Assembly (NCBI GenBank): GCA_900100325.1
Contig: LT629697.1
Location: 3,283,423-3,347,422 of the forward strand
Direction of reading: 5' to 3'
From: Frankineae bacterium MT45
Lineage (GTDB): Bacteria > Actinomycetota > Actinomycetes > Mycobacteriales > Jatrophihabitantaceae
DNA: 64,000 nt
The notes beneath the pieces are model-generated. The model made no database searches and was not told the DNA's origin. It was given only the letters and a program-made list of their open reading frames with translations. Below, piece by piece: positions 9,820-20,363 of the stretch. A program made the position numbers and the translations under genes. Within the stretch, counting starts at the first letter, position 1, and every line of letters starts with the position of its first letter.

Positions 9820-10988
9820 GCCTGCACATCTCCATTCACCAGATAATCCGCGGCGGCGGCGGCCCGTCCCCGCACCTCGTCCAGGGCATCGCCCAACGCC
9901 GTGACGTGCCCGACCTTGCGACCCGGACGAAACCCCTTGCCGTAAAGGTGAATCTTCACGTCCGGCCACTTGGCCATGCAGTGGTGCACCCGCTCGTCGA
10001 TGCGCTTCGGGGTGACGTCGTCGCCACTGGCCAGCAGGTTCGCCATCACCACCACCGGCGCGGTGAGGGTCGTCGCGCCGAGCGGGTAGTCGAGGACGGC
10101 GCGCAGATGCTGCTCGAACTGTGAGGTGCGGGAACCTTCGATACTCCAGTGGCCGGAGTTGTGGGGGCGCATCGCCAGCTCGTTGACCAGCAGCTCCCCG
10201 TCGGCCGTCTCGAAGAGTTCGACGGCCAGCACTCCGGTGACGCCCAACTCGACGGCGATCCGCAGGGCCAGCGCCTGCGCCTCGTCGGCCCGGTCGGAGT
10301 CCAGGCCAGGGGCCGGGGCGATCACCTCGACACAGATGCCGTCCCGCTGCACCGTCTCCACCACCGGCCACGCGGCGCCCTGGCCGAAGGGCGAGCGGGC
10401 GACGACGGCGGCGAGTTCGCGACGGATGGCGACCTTGGCCTCGGCTAGCAACGGTGTGCCGGAGTCCAGAAGTGGTTGGGCGTCGGCGATGGAGTCGACG
10501 ACCCAGACGCCCTTGCCGTCGTAGCCGCCGGTGCTGGCCTTGAGCACCAGGGGCCAGCCGACCCTTGCTCCGAAGGACTGCAGCGCCGCCTGCGGGTCGC
10601 TCTCGGCGCTGAGGTCGATCCACGGCATCGCCGCGACCCCGAGGTCGGTGAGGCGGCGGCGCATCTGGGACTTGTCCTGGGCGTAGCGCAGAGCTCCGGC
10701 TCCCGGCTGGACCGACGTCACCTCGGCCAGCGCCCGGACGTGATCGTTGGGGACGTGCTCGTGGTCGAAGGTGACCACGTCACACCCCTCGGCGAAGCGC
10801 AGCAGGTCGTCGAGGTTGCGGTAGTCGCCGACCACGACGTCCCGGGCGACCATGGCCGCACCGTCGTCCAGCGAGTCAGCCAGCACCCGCAGCGACTGCC
10901 CGAGCGGGATCCCCGCCTGGTGCGTCATTCGGGCCAACTGACCCGCCCCCACCATTCCGACTACGGGCAATCCGGTGCGCTCATCCAC
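9816..10988 (-). CDS. purK: 5-(carboxyamino)imidazole ribonucleotide synthase
   Basis: This 390-aa ATP-grasp enzyme makes N5-CAIR from AIR, bicarbonate and ATP, the step just before PurE. The N-terminus [16 protein letters not shown] is the family's nucleotide-binding turn. The central [17 protein letters not shown] and later [16 protein letters not shown] are typical PurK ATP-grasp segments. It starts a minus-strand operon, purK-purE-fusion-permease, and is divergent from the GtrA gene across a 94-nt gap. Confidence 0.96.
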   Translation of the reverse strand: MDERTGLPVVGMVGAGQLARMTHQAGIPLGQSLRVLADSLDDGAAMVARDVVVGDYRNLDDLLRFAEGCDVVTFDHEHVPNDHVRALAEVTSVQPGAGALRYAQDKSQMRRRLTDLGVAAMPWIDLSAESDPQAALQSFGARVGWPLVLKASTGGYDGKGVWVVDSIADAQPLLDSGTPLLAEAKVAIRRELAAVVARSPFGQGAAWPVVETVQRDGICVEVIAPAPGLDSDRADEAQALALRIAVELGVTGVLAVELFETADGELLVNELAMRPHNSGHWSIEGSRTSQFEQHLRAVLDYPLGATTLTAPVVVMANLLASGDDVTPKRIDERVHHCMAKWPDVKIHLYGKGFRPGRKVGHVTALGDALDEVRGRAAAAADYLVNGDVQA

Positions 10989-11082
10989 GCCTCAGAGCGT
11001 AGCCGGGGCGACCGCGGCCCCCGAACGGCCGGTTCCGGCGTACGACCGAGCACTCAAAGCGAGCAGGTAGAGTGCATCGACT

Positions 11083-11589
11083 GTGACCCCGCCAATCCAG
11101 ACGCACTCGCTGGGTCGGCGCCTGCGCGACTCGTGGCGAATCCTGCTGAAGGAGATGACCTCCTTCGGGGTCGTCGGCGCGATCGGCCTGATCGTGGACC
11201 TCGGCACGTTCCACTTCCTGCTGGAGCACGGCCGGATCAAGGCGAAGATCATCTCCACGATCCTGGCCACGATCGTTACCTACGTCGGAAACCGGTACTT
11301 CTCCTTCTCCCACCGGGCCCGCTCCGGGCTGCGCCGGGAGGCCGGCTTCTTCCTGGCCATCAACGTCATCGTGCTGATGGCCAGCCTCGTCGTGATCTGG
11401 TTCTTCTCCTACCCGCTCGGGTTCGACGAGAACACCACCCACGACCGGGCCGTCATTCAGATCGTGAACCTCTTCACAATCGGGCTGGGAACGATCTTCC
11501 GCTTCTGGGCCTACAAGCGCTTCGTCTTCCTGCACCCCGACCGGGTGCACTCGCCCGACGTCAACCTCGACGAGGAACTCGCCGAGTAG
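11083..11589 (+). CDS. GtrA family membrane protein
   Basis: This is a 168-aa protein with four predicted membrane helices, starting with SFGVVGAIGLIVDLGTFHFLL. The conserved stretches TYVGNRYFSF and FRFWAYKRFVF match the GtrA family (PF04138). Members help move lipid-linked sugars across the membrane for surface glycans or teichoic/arabinogalactan modification. The exact substrate cannot be read. The start is GTG at 11083. It ends 5 nt before the convergent radical SAM gene. Confidence 0.88.
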   Translation: MTPPIQTHSLGRRLRDSWRILLKEMTSFGVVGAIGLIVDLGTFHFLLEHGRIKAKIISTILATIVTYVGNRYFSFSHRARSGLRREAGFFLAINVIVLMASLVVIWFFSYPLGFDENTTHDRAVIQIVNLFTIGLGTIFRFWAYKRFVFLHPDRVHSPDVNLDEELAE

Positions 11590-11594
11590 GCGGG

Positions 11595-13529
<1,935 letters not shown>

Positions 13530-13565
13530 CAAGGTTACCGGCCTTGGCGGGCTTCTGAACCCGCC

Positions 13566-14753
13566 TCAGTTCTCCCTGGCCTGCCGGTCGATGCCGAGGA
13601 GCAGGCCGAGGGCTATCCCCTGCGCGAACATCGACGACCCGCCGTAGGAGACGAAGGGCAGCGGGAGACCGGTGACCGGCGTGAGCCCGAGGTTCATGCC
13701 GATGTTCTGGAAGGCCTGAAAGGCGATCCAGCAGATCACCCCGGCCGCGACGAGACGCCCGATCAGGTCGGCCCGGGCCGCGATGCGCAGTGCCCGCCAG
13801 CAGAGGAGGGCGAAGAGGCCGATGATGACCGAAGCCCCGACGAAACCGAACTCCTCACCGGCCACGCTGTAGACGAAGTCCGTCTGCTGCTCCGGGACGA
13901 AGGCACCGCGGGTCTGCGGCCCGTGGAAGAGGCCGGCTCCCCAGAGGCCGCCGTGCGCGATCGCGATGTGGGCCTGGGTGACGTTGTAGGAGGCGCCCTG
14001 CGGGTCGAGGTTCGGGTGCGTGAAGCTACCGAACCGGGCCAGCTGGTACTCGGCCAGCACCCCGCCCTTGACGGCCAGGATGGCACCGAGCACACCGAAG
14101 AGGATGAGCCCGATCGTCCAGCGGGCCCGAACGCCGGCGGCGATCAGCAGCCCGAACGCGGCCGCCGACAGCACCATCGCGGAGCCGAGGTCGGGCTGCA
14201 GCATGATGAGGCCGAGCGGCACGGCGGCCAGCAGCAGGCAGATCAGCACGTCCGAGGTGCGCGGGGCGGCCGACTCCTCACCGCTGATCCGCCCGGAGGC
14301 GCGCTGGGCGAAGGTGACCGCCATCCCGATGATGAGCCCGAGTTTCATGAACTCGGCCGGCTGGAGTTCGAAGCCGCCACCGAGGCGGATCCAGGCGTGG
14401 GCGCCGTTGATCGTGGAGCCGACCACGAAGACGGCGAGCAGCCCGAGCAGGCTCAGAACGTAGATGGCCGGACCGAGCAGCCGCAGCAGCCGGGAGTCCA
14501 GGCGCGACGTCAAGTAGAGCAGCACGGAGGCCACCAGCAGGTTGAAGAGGTGCCGGTAAAGGTAGCTCTGCGGGTTCTGCCCGCTCTCCTCGAGACGGGT
14601 GCGGGTGGCCGACCAGACCAGGATCGCCCCGATCAGCGACAGCGCCAGCGCGGTGCCGATCAGCACCCAGTCCGGGCGGACCCGGATGCTGCGGCGCATC
14701 GCCGGCGCAACGTCGCGGGTCAGCGGGCTCATCGGGTCACGGAGCAGGACCAT
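13566..14753 (-). CDS. rodA: Rod-shape peptidoglycan glycosyltransferase RodA (SEDS family)
   Basis: This is a 395-aa polytopic SEDS protein with about ten membrane helices. It polymerises lipid II glycan strands during cell elongation, paired with a class B PBP. Family landmarks include GGGFELQPAEFMKLGLI in the middle and the C-terminal GLPLPFVSYGGSSM. The start overlaps the mrdA stop by one base (TGATG), so the polymerase and its transpeptidase partner are translationally coupled. It is the last gene of the mreBCD-mrdA-rodA operon. Confidence 0.93.
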   Translation of the reverse strand: MVLLRDPMSPLTRDVAPAMRRSIRVRPDWVLIGTALALSLIGAILVWSATRTRLEESGQNPQSYLYRHLFNLLVASVLLYLTSRLDSRLLRLLGPAIYVLSLLGLLAVFVVGSTINGAHAWIRLGGGFELQPAEFMKLGLIIGMAVTFAQRASGRISGEESAAPRTSDVLICLLLAAVPLGLIMLQPDLGSAMVLSAAAFGLLIAAGVRARWTIGLILFGVLGAILAVKGGVLAEYQLARFGSFTHPNLDPQGASYNVTQAHIAIAHGGLWGAGLFHGPQTRGAFVPEQQTDFVYSVAGEEFGFVGASVIIGLFALLCWRALRIAARADLIGRLVAAGVICWIAFQAFQNIGMNLGLTPVTGLPLPFVSYGGSSMFAQGIALGLLLGIDRQAREN

Positions 14754-16840
14754 CAGTCACCCGCCGCGATCTTCGGCAGCTTGGTCGGTGCATTGCCGCC
14801 CGGCAGGACCTTCGGCTGACCGACGCCGAAGAGGCCGTCGTAGACCATGCGAACCATCGGTGCGGCGGCACTGGCGCCGGTGCCGGCCTGCTCGATCATT
14901 CCGACCACGACGAACTTGGCGTGGTTGGTGCCCTTGCTGTCGACGGTGATGGGGCCCCAGGAGGCCAGCCAGGAGGTGTCCAGTTTTCCCTCGACCTCAG
15001 CGGTACCGGTCTTGCCGCCGATCTGCGTCTGATACGAGGACCCGTCGAAGGCCAGCGCACCGGAGACCGCGTGATTCGCCTGGAAATGCAGGGCATCCGC
15101 GAAGTACGTGAGCGTCGACTTGCTCACCGGGATCTTGTTCTTCACCGTCGGGTTGATCGTCTTGACGACCTTGCCGGCCGAGTTGACGATCCCCCAGCCC
15201 AGCGTCGGGTTCCAGAGCGTCCCGCCGTTGATCATCGCCGAGTAGGCCGCCGCCAACTGCAGCGGCGAGACCGTCGTCTCCCCCTGCCCGATCGCCATGT
15301 CGGCGTTGTCACCGGCGCGGTAACGGAAGCCGTCGGTGCAGTTCTCCCGGGCCAGTTCGGTGAGGTACGCCCGCTGGGATGGGTCGGGCTCGTTCGGGTA
15401 GCCGGTCTTCGCCGCCTGGCAGTAGTCGGACTTGTTGGCGTTCCAGCCGGCCAGCCGGGTCTCGCGGTCGGCGTAGCTGCCGGTGGCCTGCTCGTCGGTG
15501 GGGAGGTCGACGCCCGGGATGCTGCCGACCCCGTAGGCGGCCGCCATCTTCTGCAGGAGTTCGGTGGGCTTCTTCCCCTGGGCGATGCGATCCTGGTCGG
15601 CGTAGTACTCGTTCGCCTCAGGGGCGTAGAAGAAGGTGTCGCAGGAGACCTGCAGGGCCTGTCGGAGGGTCAGCGGGTAGGCGAAGCTCTCGGAGTCGTA
15701 GTTGGTCTTCACCCGGCCGTCGACGCTCAGTGACCCCGGGCACGGGTAGGTGCCGTCCGTGCTGATCTCGTTGTTGGTGACCAGTGACGACGAGGTGATG
15801 AGCTTGAAGGTGGAGCCGGGGGCGTACTGCCCGGCGATGGCCCGTCCGACCAGCGGGTCGCCCGAGCCGGGGGCGGTCAGCGCCTTGTAGTCGGCGACCG
15901 AGATGCCGCCGACGAAGACCTGCGGGTCATAGGTCGGGTAACTGGCGATGGCTAGGATCCGACCGGTGTTGGGGTCCATCACCACCAGCGCCCCGGAGGT
16001 GGCGGGCTTCCCCTTCGCCCGGGCCGCGGCGATCTCGTCGGCCAGGGACTTCTCGACCAGGGCCTGCAGCTTGGCGTCGATGCTCGTCACCAGGGTGTCG
16101 CCCTGCTGGGGGGCAATGGTCTTGTCGACGCCCACCGCATACCCGCGGGCATCGAGGTTCATCAACTGCTCGCCGTCCACCCCGCGCAGGAAGCTGTCGT
16201 ACTCCTCCTCCAGGCCACTGCGCCCGATCGAGTCGGCGTCGGCCAGTTTCGGGTTGCTCTTCTGGTCATCCGCGCTCACCGCCCCGGAGTAGCCGAGGAC
16301 GTGTGCGGCCAGACTCCCGCCGGGGTAGTCCCGGACGGTCTGGGTACTGACGGCCACGCCCGGGTAGAGCTCGCGGTGCTCGCTGATGGCCAGCACCGCC
16401 GCCGTCGGCGCATCGGTAGAGATCGGAACCGGCTGGAAGGGCTCACCGGTCCAGCAGGGCGCGGGGACGTTGACGCCGCAGGGCGTGATCTCCTGCCCGA
16501 GGGAGGTGGCGCTCTGCTGGAGCAGGGTGGCTAACCGCGCTAGCACCGCGCTCCCCTTGTCGGCCGACTCACGCAGCGTCTCACCGTCCACCGTGATCAC
16601 GTGGGTCGGGCGGTTCGTGACCAGCGCGACCCCGGTCGAGTCGACGATCTCGCCCCGCGGGGCGGGGACGACGATCACGCCGTCGTGGAGCAGGCCGGCC
16701 GTCTGCTGGGGCTTGTGCGGGTCGAGGACCTGCACGTAATACAGGCGGGCCAGCAGCGTCGCGATGAGGGTGACCACCAGGACGCCGATGAGCCCGAGGC
16801 GGCGCAGCCCCGGATCGGTGGAGCGGACCATGGCGCTCAT
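14753..16840 (-). CDS. mrdA: Penicillin-binding protein 2 (elongasome transpeptidase)
   Basis: This 695-aa class B PBP cross-links peptidoglycan for lateral wall growth. One N-terminal membrane helix (LGLIGVLVVTLIATLLARLY) is followed by the pedestal domain beginning at APRGEIVDSTG. The transpeptidase has active serine STFK (Ser343 from this start), SCD in the SxN position, and KTGTAEVEG as the third motif. The ATG at 16840 overlaps the mreD stop as ATGA. An in-frame ATG three codons upstream (16849) would overlap mreD more and is less likely. Confidence 0.93.
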   Translation of the reverse strand: MSAMVRSTDPGLRRLGLIGVLVVTLIATLLARLYYVQVLDPHKPQQTAGLLHDGVIVVPAPRGEIVDSTGVALVTNRPTHVITVDGETLRESADKGSAVLARLATLLQQSATSLGQEITPCGVNVPAPCWTGEPFQPVPISTDAPTAAVLAISEHRELYPGVAVSTQTVRDYPGGSLAAHVLGYSGAVSADDQKSNPKLADADSIGRSGLEEEYDSFLRGVDGEQLMNLDARGYAVGVDKTIAPQQGDTLVTSIDAKLQALVEKSLADEIAAARAKGKPATSGALVVMDPNTGRILAIASYPTYDPQVFVGGISVADYKALTAPGSGDPLVGRAIAGQYAPGSTFKLITSSSLVTNNEISTDGTYPCPGSLSVDGRVKTNYDSESFAYPLTLRQALQVSCDTFFYAPEANEYYADQDRIAQGKKPTELLQKMAAAYGVGSIPGVDLPTDEQATGSYADRETRLAGWNANKSDYCQAAKTGYPNEPDPSQRAYLTELARENCTDGFRYRAGDNADMAIGQGETTVSPLQLAAAYSAMINGGTLWNPTLGWGIVNSAGKVVKTINPTVKNKIPVSKSTLTYFADALHFQANHAVSGALAFDGSSYQTQIGGKTGTAEVEGKLDTSWLASWGPITVDSKGTNHAKFVVVGMIEQAGTGASAAAPMVRMVYDGLFGVGQPKVLPGGNAPTKLPKIAAGD

Positions 16841-17397
16841 ACCGGCCACCCCGGGCTGTACGTCGGCGTCGGCGCCTTCGCCACGGGCTTGCCGGACGCC
16901 GCCCCCACCCTCCGCAGCGACTCGGAGGAGGCGGCCCGGCTCACCAGCGGGGTGACGAGCGCGGCCAGCAGCAGGTCGGCGAGGAGCAGTGGCAGGAAGC
17001 CGGTGAGGATCGACTCGAAGGCGATGCCGGCCTTGCCGAGAACGACCAGGAGAAGGGCAACCAGCGTCGAGGCCAGCGTCGAGGCCAGCCCGACGAAGAG
17101 GATCTCGGCCCGTCGGCCGCGGAGCATCTCAGCCAGTGCAGCCGAGACGATCCCCAGCCCCATCCAGGTCAAGGCAAGGACGCCGACCGGGTGGGCCGAG
17201 CCGAGGTCGGCCAGCAGCCCGGTGGTGAAGCCGACCGAGATCCCAGCCCCCGCACCGCAGCGAACCCCGATGGCGGCGACCAGCACGGCCGGCAGGCTCA
17301 CCGGCACCCAGGGCGAGAGCGGCGCGATGAGGGTCGCCTGCAGCAGCAGCGCGGTGAGGATCGCCGCGGTGGCGGCGGCCAGTCGCTGGAACGTCAT
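16837..17397 (-). CDS. mreD: Rod shape-determining membrane protein MreD
   Basis: This is a 186-aa hydrophobic protein with about five membrane helices, in the right place and size for MreD, which scaffolds the elongasome with MreC and PBP2. Sequence conservation in this family is low, so the call rests on topology and on its position between mreC and mrdA, with ATGA overlaps on both sides. At 17061-17084 a 12-bp unit is repeated exactly, giving LASTLAST inside a helix, a minor local duplication. Confidence 0.88.
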   Translation of the reverse strand: MTFQRLAAATAAILTALLLQATLIAPLSPWVPVSLPAVLVAAIGVRCGAGAGISVGFTTGLLADLGSAHPVGVLALTWMGLGIVSAALAEMLRGRRAEILFVGLASTLASTLVALLLVVLGKAGIAFESILTGFLPLLLADLLLAALVTPLVSRAASSESLRRVGAASGKPVAKAPTPTYSPGWPV

Positions 17398-18236
17398 CGC
17401 GGGGCCAGGGCGTTGGCCGACGCTCCGGCGTCAGCGAGGATGATCCCGACCAGATCCACCGCGGTCGGCGAGGCGGCCGGTCGCACCTTGGCCGTGGTGG
17501 CGCCGTCGGCGCTGGTCCGGACCGCAGTGATCGTGCCGAGCGGGATGTCGCCGACGTAGGTGCTCTCACCGACCGGCCCGGTGCGCAGCTCGTCACCGAC
17601 TTTGAGGTCGGCCACCGGGTCGAGCGGACTCAGCGTGAACCCGCTGGAGCCGGCACCGGTCGCCACCGCGAGTTGCCCGGAGCGAACGTCACGAACACCC
17701 ACGCCCGAGCCGGGGTCGGCGGCCAGTAGCACCACCGAGGAGTCGGCACTCGCCCGCAGCACCCGTCCGACCAGCCCGACGCCGTCGGTGACGGTCTGAT
17801 CCACCGCCACCCCATCCGAACTCCCCACGCCCAGCGTGATCGTCCACTCGAAGCCCTGCCCGGGGCCGAATGCGGTGACCCGGGCCGGGAGCACCCTCTT
17901 CCCCAGCGTGTCGGCCCGCGCCTGCAGGCGGGAGAGCTGAGCGGCCATCGTCGCGTCTGTGGAGTCGCGCACCAACTGCGAGCGCAGCGCCGCGTTCTCC
18001 CGCTCCAGCTGCTGGACCTTGTCGGCGTTACTGCCGGCGTGGGGAAGCCCCTGCAGCAGCCGGCGGGCCGGTCCCATCACCGAGTCGGTGCCGCGGTAAA
18101 GCGATCCGAGGGCGCCCTGGGCGCCGCTGTGGGCGCCGGCCAGCGAACCGCCGGTGAGATCGAGGGTGATGAAGCAGACGCTCAACGCCGCCAGCACCAG
18201 GGCAGCGAGTCGCTGACGTCCGCTCAGCCGCCGCAC
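17394..18236 (-). CDS. mreC: Rod shape-determining protein MreC
   Basis: This is a 280-aa protein with one N-terminal membrane helix (RLAALVLAALSVCFITLDLT). A coiled coil follows (NADKVQQLERENAALRSQL), then the double beta-barrel of MreC with VGRVLRASADSSVVLL and VGDELRTG segments. It links cytoplasmic MreB to periplasmic PBP2. The GTG at 18236 starts 4 nt after the mreB stop; the frame is open upstream only as antisense-free overlap with mreB and is not used. The stop overlaps mreD as ATGA. Confidence 0.92.
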   Translation of the reverse strand: MRRLSGRQRLAALVLAALSVCFITLDLTGGSLAGAHSGAQGALGSLYRGTDSVMGPARRLLQGLPHAGSNADKVQQLERENAALRSQLVRDSTDATMAAQLSRLQARADTLGKRVLPARVTAFGPGQGFEWTITLGVGSSDGVAVDQTVTDGVGLVGRVLRASADSSVVLLAADPGSGVGVRDVRSGQLAVATGAGSSGFTLSPLDPVADLKVGDELRTGPVGESTYVGDIPLGTITAVRTSADGATTAKVRPAASPTAVDLVGIILADAGASANALAPR

Positions 18237-18240
18237 GGGG

Positions 18241-19311
18241 TCACCGTCGGGGGCCGTCGATGACGACCTTCTGCAGCGCGTCGAAGTGCTCAACCACGGT
18301 TCCGGTGCCGAGCACGACCGAATCCAGCGGGCGCTCCGCGACGAGTACCGGGATACCGATCTCGTGCTGCACTCGGGCGGCCAGGCCCCGCAGCAGCGCG
18401 CCGCCACCGGTGAGGACCACGCCCCGCGAGACGAGATCCCCGGCGAGCTCGGGCGGGCAGCGGTCCAGGGTGGCCCGTACCGCGCCGATGATGCGACTGA
18501 TCGGCGCGTCCATGGCCCGGCGCAGTTCGTCGCCGGCGACGGTGACGTTGCGGGGCAGGCCGCTGGCGACGTCGCGTCCGCGGATCTCGGCCCGTGCGGG
18601 TCCCGCGACCGGGAAGGCCGAGCCGACCGAGATCTTCAGCTCCTCGGCGGTGCGCTCACCGATGAGCAGCGAGAACTCCTGCCGGATGTGTTCCACGATC
18701 GCCTCGTCGAGGGCGTTTCCGGCGACGCGCAGGCTGGTGCTGGCCACGATGCCGCCGAGGGCGATGACCGCCACCTCGGTGGTGCCGCCGCCGATGTCGA
18801 TCACCATCGAGCCGGCCGGTTGATTCACCGGCAGTCCGGCGCCGATCGCGGCCGCCATCGGCTCGCTGATGATGTGGACCCGTCGCGCGCCGGCGGCGTA
18901 GGCGGTCTCACTGACGGCCCGCTGCTCGACGTTGGTGATCCCGGACGGGACGCAGATGACGACCCGGGGGCCGGTGAACATGCTGGGGCGGCGCAGTACC
19001 TTGCGCACGAAGTAGCGCAGCATCTCGGCGGTGATGTCGTAGTCGGCGATGACCCCGGCCTGGAGGGGACGGACCGCGCGAATGTGGCCGGGGGTGCGGC
19101 CGATCATCCGCTTCGCCTCGACCCCCACCGCGACGACCGCGTTGCTGGTGGTGTCGACGGCGACGACGGACGGCTCGTTGAGCAGGATGCCGCGTCCGCG
19201 GACGTAGACCAGGGTGTTTGCGGTGCCGAGATCGATGGCGAGGTCACCTCCGAGAATCTCACCGCTGCGTTGGGTCACCAACGACAGTCGTGCGAGCGGG
19301 GTGAACGCCAC
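18241..19311 (-). CDS. mreB: Rod shape-determining actin-like protein MreB
   Basis: This 356-aa actin-fold ATPase polymerises under the membrane and steers lateral wall synthesis. Phosphate loops are visible as DLAIDLGTANTLVYV and MVIDIGGGTTEVAVI. The adenine-binding segment is VLTGGGALLRGL. It is the first gene of mreB-mreC-mreD-mrdA-rodA. The upstream gap to ndk (19312-19513) must hold the promoter. Presence of this full cluster suggests rod or hyphal/spore-wall morphology. Confidence 0.96.
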   Translation of the reverse strand: MAFTPLARLSLVTQRSGEILGGDLAIDLGTANTLVYVRGRGILLNEPSVVAVDTTSNAVVAVGVEAKRMIGRTPGHIRAVRPLQAGVIADYDITAEMLRYFVRKVLRRPSMFTGPRVVICVPSGITNVEQRAVSETAYAAGARRVHIISEPMAAAIGAGLPVNQPAGSMVIDIGGGTTEVAVIALGGIVASTSLRVAGNALDEAIVEHIRQEFSLLIGERTAEELKISVGSAFPVAGPARAEIRGRDVASGLPRNVTVAGDELRRAMDAPISRIIGAVRATLDRCPPELAGDLVSRGVVLTGGGALLRGLAARVQHEIGIPVLVAERPLDSVVLGTGTVVEHFDALQKVVIDGPRR

Positions 19312-19474
19312 GGAGTTGGTCCTTAACCTCAGTCATGAGCTAGTGCACTGACGTGCCGGTGGCCCAGAGCGCTGCCACTCGGCATCCCACTGGTCGTCAA
19401 GCGATCGTATGGTCTCGGTGACCGACGGGACGGTTGCGACGCGCGGGTTTCAGGTGACATTTGAGGTTTTTGGG

Positions 19475-19501
19475 ACTGGTGTTACTGGTGTGGCTGGTGT
19501 T
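19475..19501. repeat. Three tandem 9-bp units downstream of ndk
   Basis: The unit ACTGGTGTT occurs three times in a row with one or two changes, ending 12 nt before the ndk stop codon on the opposite strand's downstream side. It lies in the ndk-mreB gap. The role is unknown; it may be simple slippage. The rest of 19312-19513 shows no gene and no clear terminator. Confidence 0.5.
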
Positions 19502-19513
19502 ACCAACTGGTCG

Positions 19514-19939
19514 CTAGAGGGCCGGGAACCAGATCCCGATCTCGCGGGCCGCCGACTCCGGCGAATCGGAGCCGTGCACCAGGTTCTGCTGAACCTTCAG
19601 ACCCCAATCCCGCCCAAGATCACCGCGAATCGTGCCGGGCGCGGCACCGGTCGGCTCGGTGGCGCCGGCCAGTGACCGGAACCCCTCGATGACCCGCTGC
19701 CCCTCGGCGACGATCGCCACCAGCGGGCCGGAGGACATGAAGTCGACCAGCGGCTGGTAGAACGGTTTCCCCTCGTGCTCGGCGTAGTGCGCGGCCAGTT
19801 CAGCCTGGGTGGCCCGGCGCAGTTCGACGGCAGCGATGGTGTAGCCCTTCGCCTCGACCCGAGCCAGGATTGCTCCGACCAGGCCCCGGGCCACGCCGTC
19901 CGGCTTCACAAGGATGAGAGTGCGTTCGAGTTCAGTCAC
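19514..19939 (-). CDS. ndk: Nucleoside diphosphate kinase
   Basis: This 141-aa enzyme transfers gamma-phosphate between nucleoside tri- and diphosphates through a phosphohistidine. The catalytic His122 is in NLVHGSDSPESA, the invariant family motif, and the N-terminus ERTLILVKPDGVARGLVG is typical. It is the last gene of folC-DUF4233-ndk, a conserved actinobacterial order, starting 10 nt after the DUF4233 stop. Confidence 0.96.
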   Translation of the reverse strand: MTELERTLILVKPDGVARGLVGAILARVEAKGYTIAAVELRRATQAELAAHYAEHEGKPFYQPLVDFMSSGPLVAIVAEGQRVIEGFRSLAGATEPTGAAPGTIRGDLGRDWGLKVQQNLVHGSDSPESAAREIGIWFPAL

Positions 19940-19949
19940 GCTAGGAAGG

Positions 19950-20363
19950 CTAGCTGATGAGAATGCGCCAATCCCCCGGCGTTCCGACCAGTTCGCGGCG
20001 AAGGTTGAGCACGTAGAGCCAGATCCCGATGAAGAGCGCGGCGATGATGAAGAAGGCGCTCGTCCACAGTCCGATGGCGATTAGGGGCAGCTGCAGCACC
20101 GAGCCCAGGCCGATCCCCCACGGCCGGCGCAGCATGAACCCCGCCACGATGAGGACGATCGCGAAGCCGACGAGCGTCCAGGTCTTGCCGGCGCCGAGCC
20201 CGACCGAGGATTGGGCGATCGCGCGCGGGACCAGGAGCACGCAGAACGCCTCGAGGCAGAGGACCGCGGCCAGCGCGCCCCGGGTCGACTTGTCGGCCCG
20301 CTTGGCCCGGGCCGCGTACTGCTCCGGCGTCGGCCCGCTTGGCTGAACCGGGGTTTCGCTCAT
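19950..20363 (-). CDS. DUF4233 membrane protein
   Basis: This is a 137-aa protein with about four membrane helices (for example ALAAVLCLEAFCVLLVPRAI and TWTLVGFAIVLIVAGFML). It matches the DUF4233 family found between folC and ndk in many actinobacteria. No function is established. The ATG overlaps the folC stop as ATGA, so it is translated with folC. Confidence 0.85.
   Translation of the reverse strand: MSETPVQPSGPTPEQYAARAKRADKSTRGALAAVLCLEAFCVLLVPRAIAQSSVGLGAGKTWTLVGFAIVLIVAGFMLRRPWGIGLGSVLQLPLIAIGLWTSAFFIIAALFIGIWLYVLNLRRELVGTPGDWRILIS

Noticed and set aside
9819-10623. Long N-terminal extension of purE
   Set aside because: The frame is open, but the extension lies inside purK and has shadow composition; PurE is complete from the ATG at 9819.
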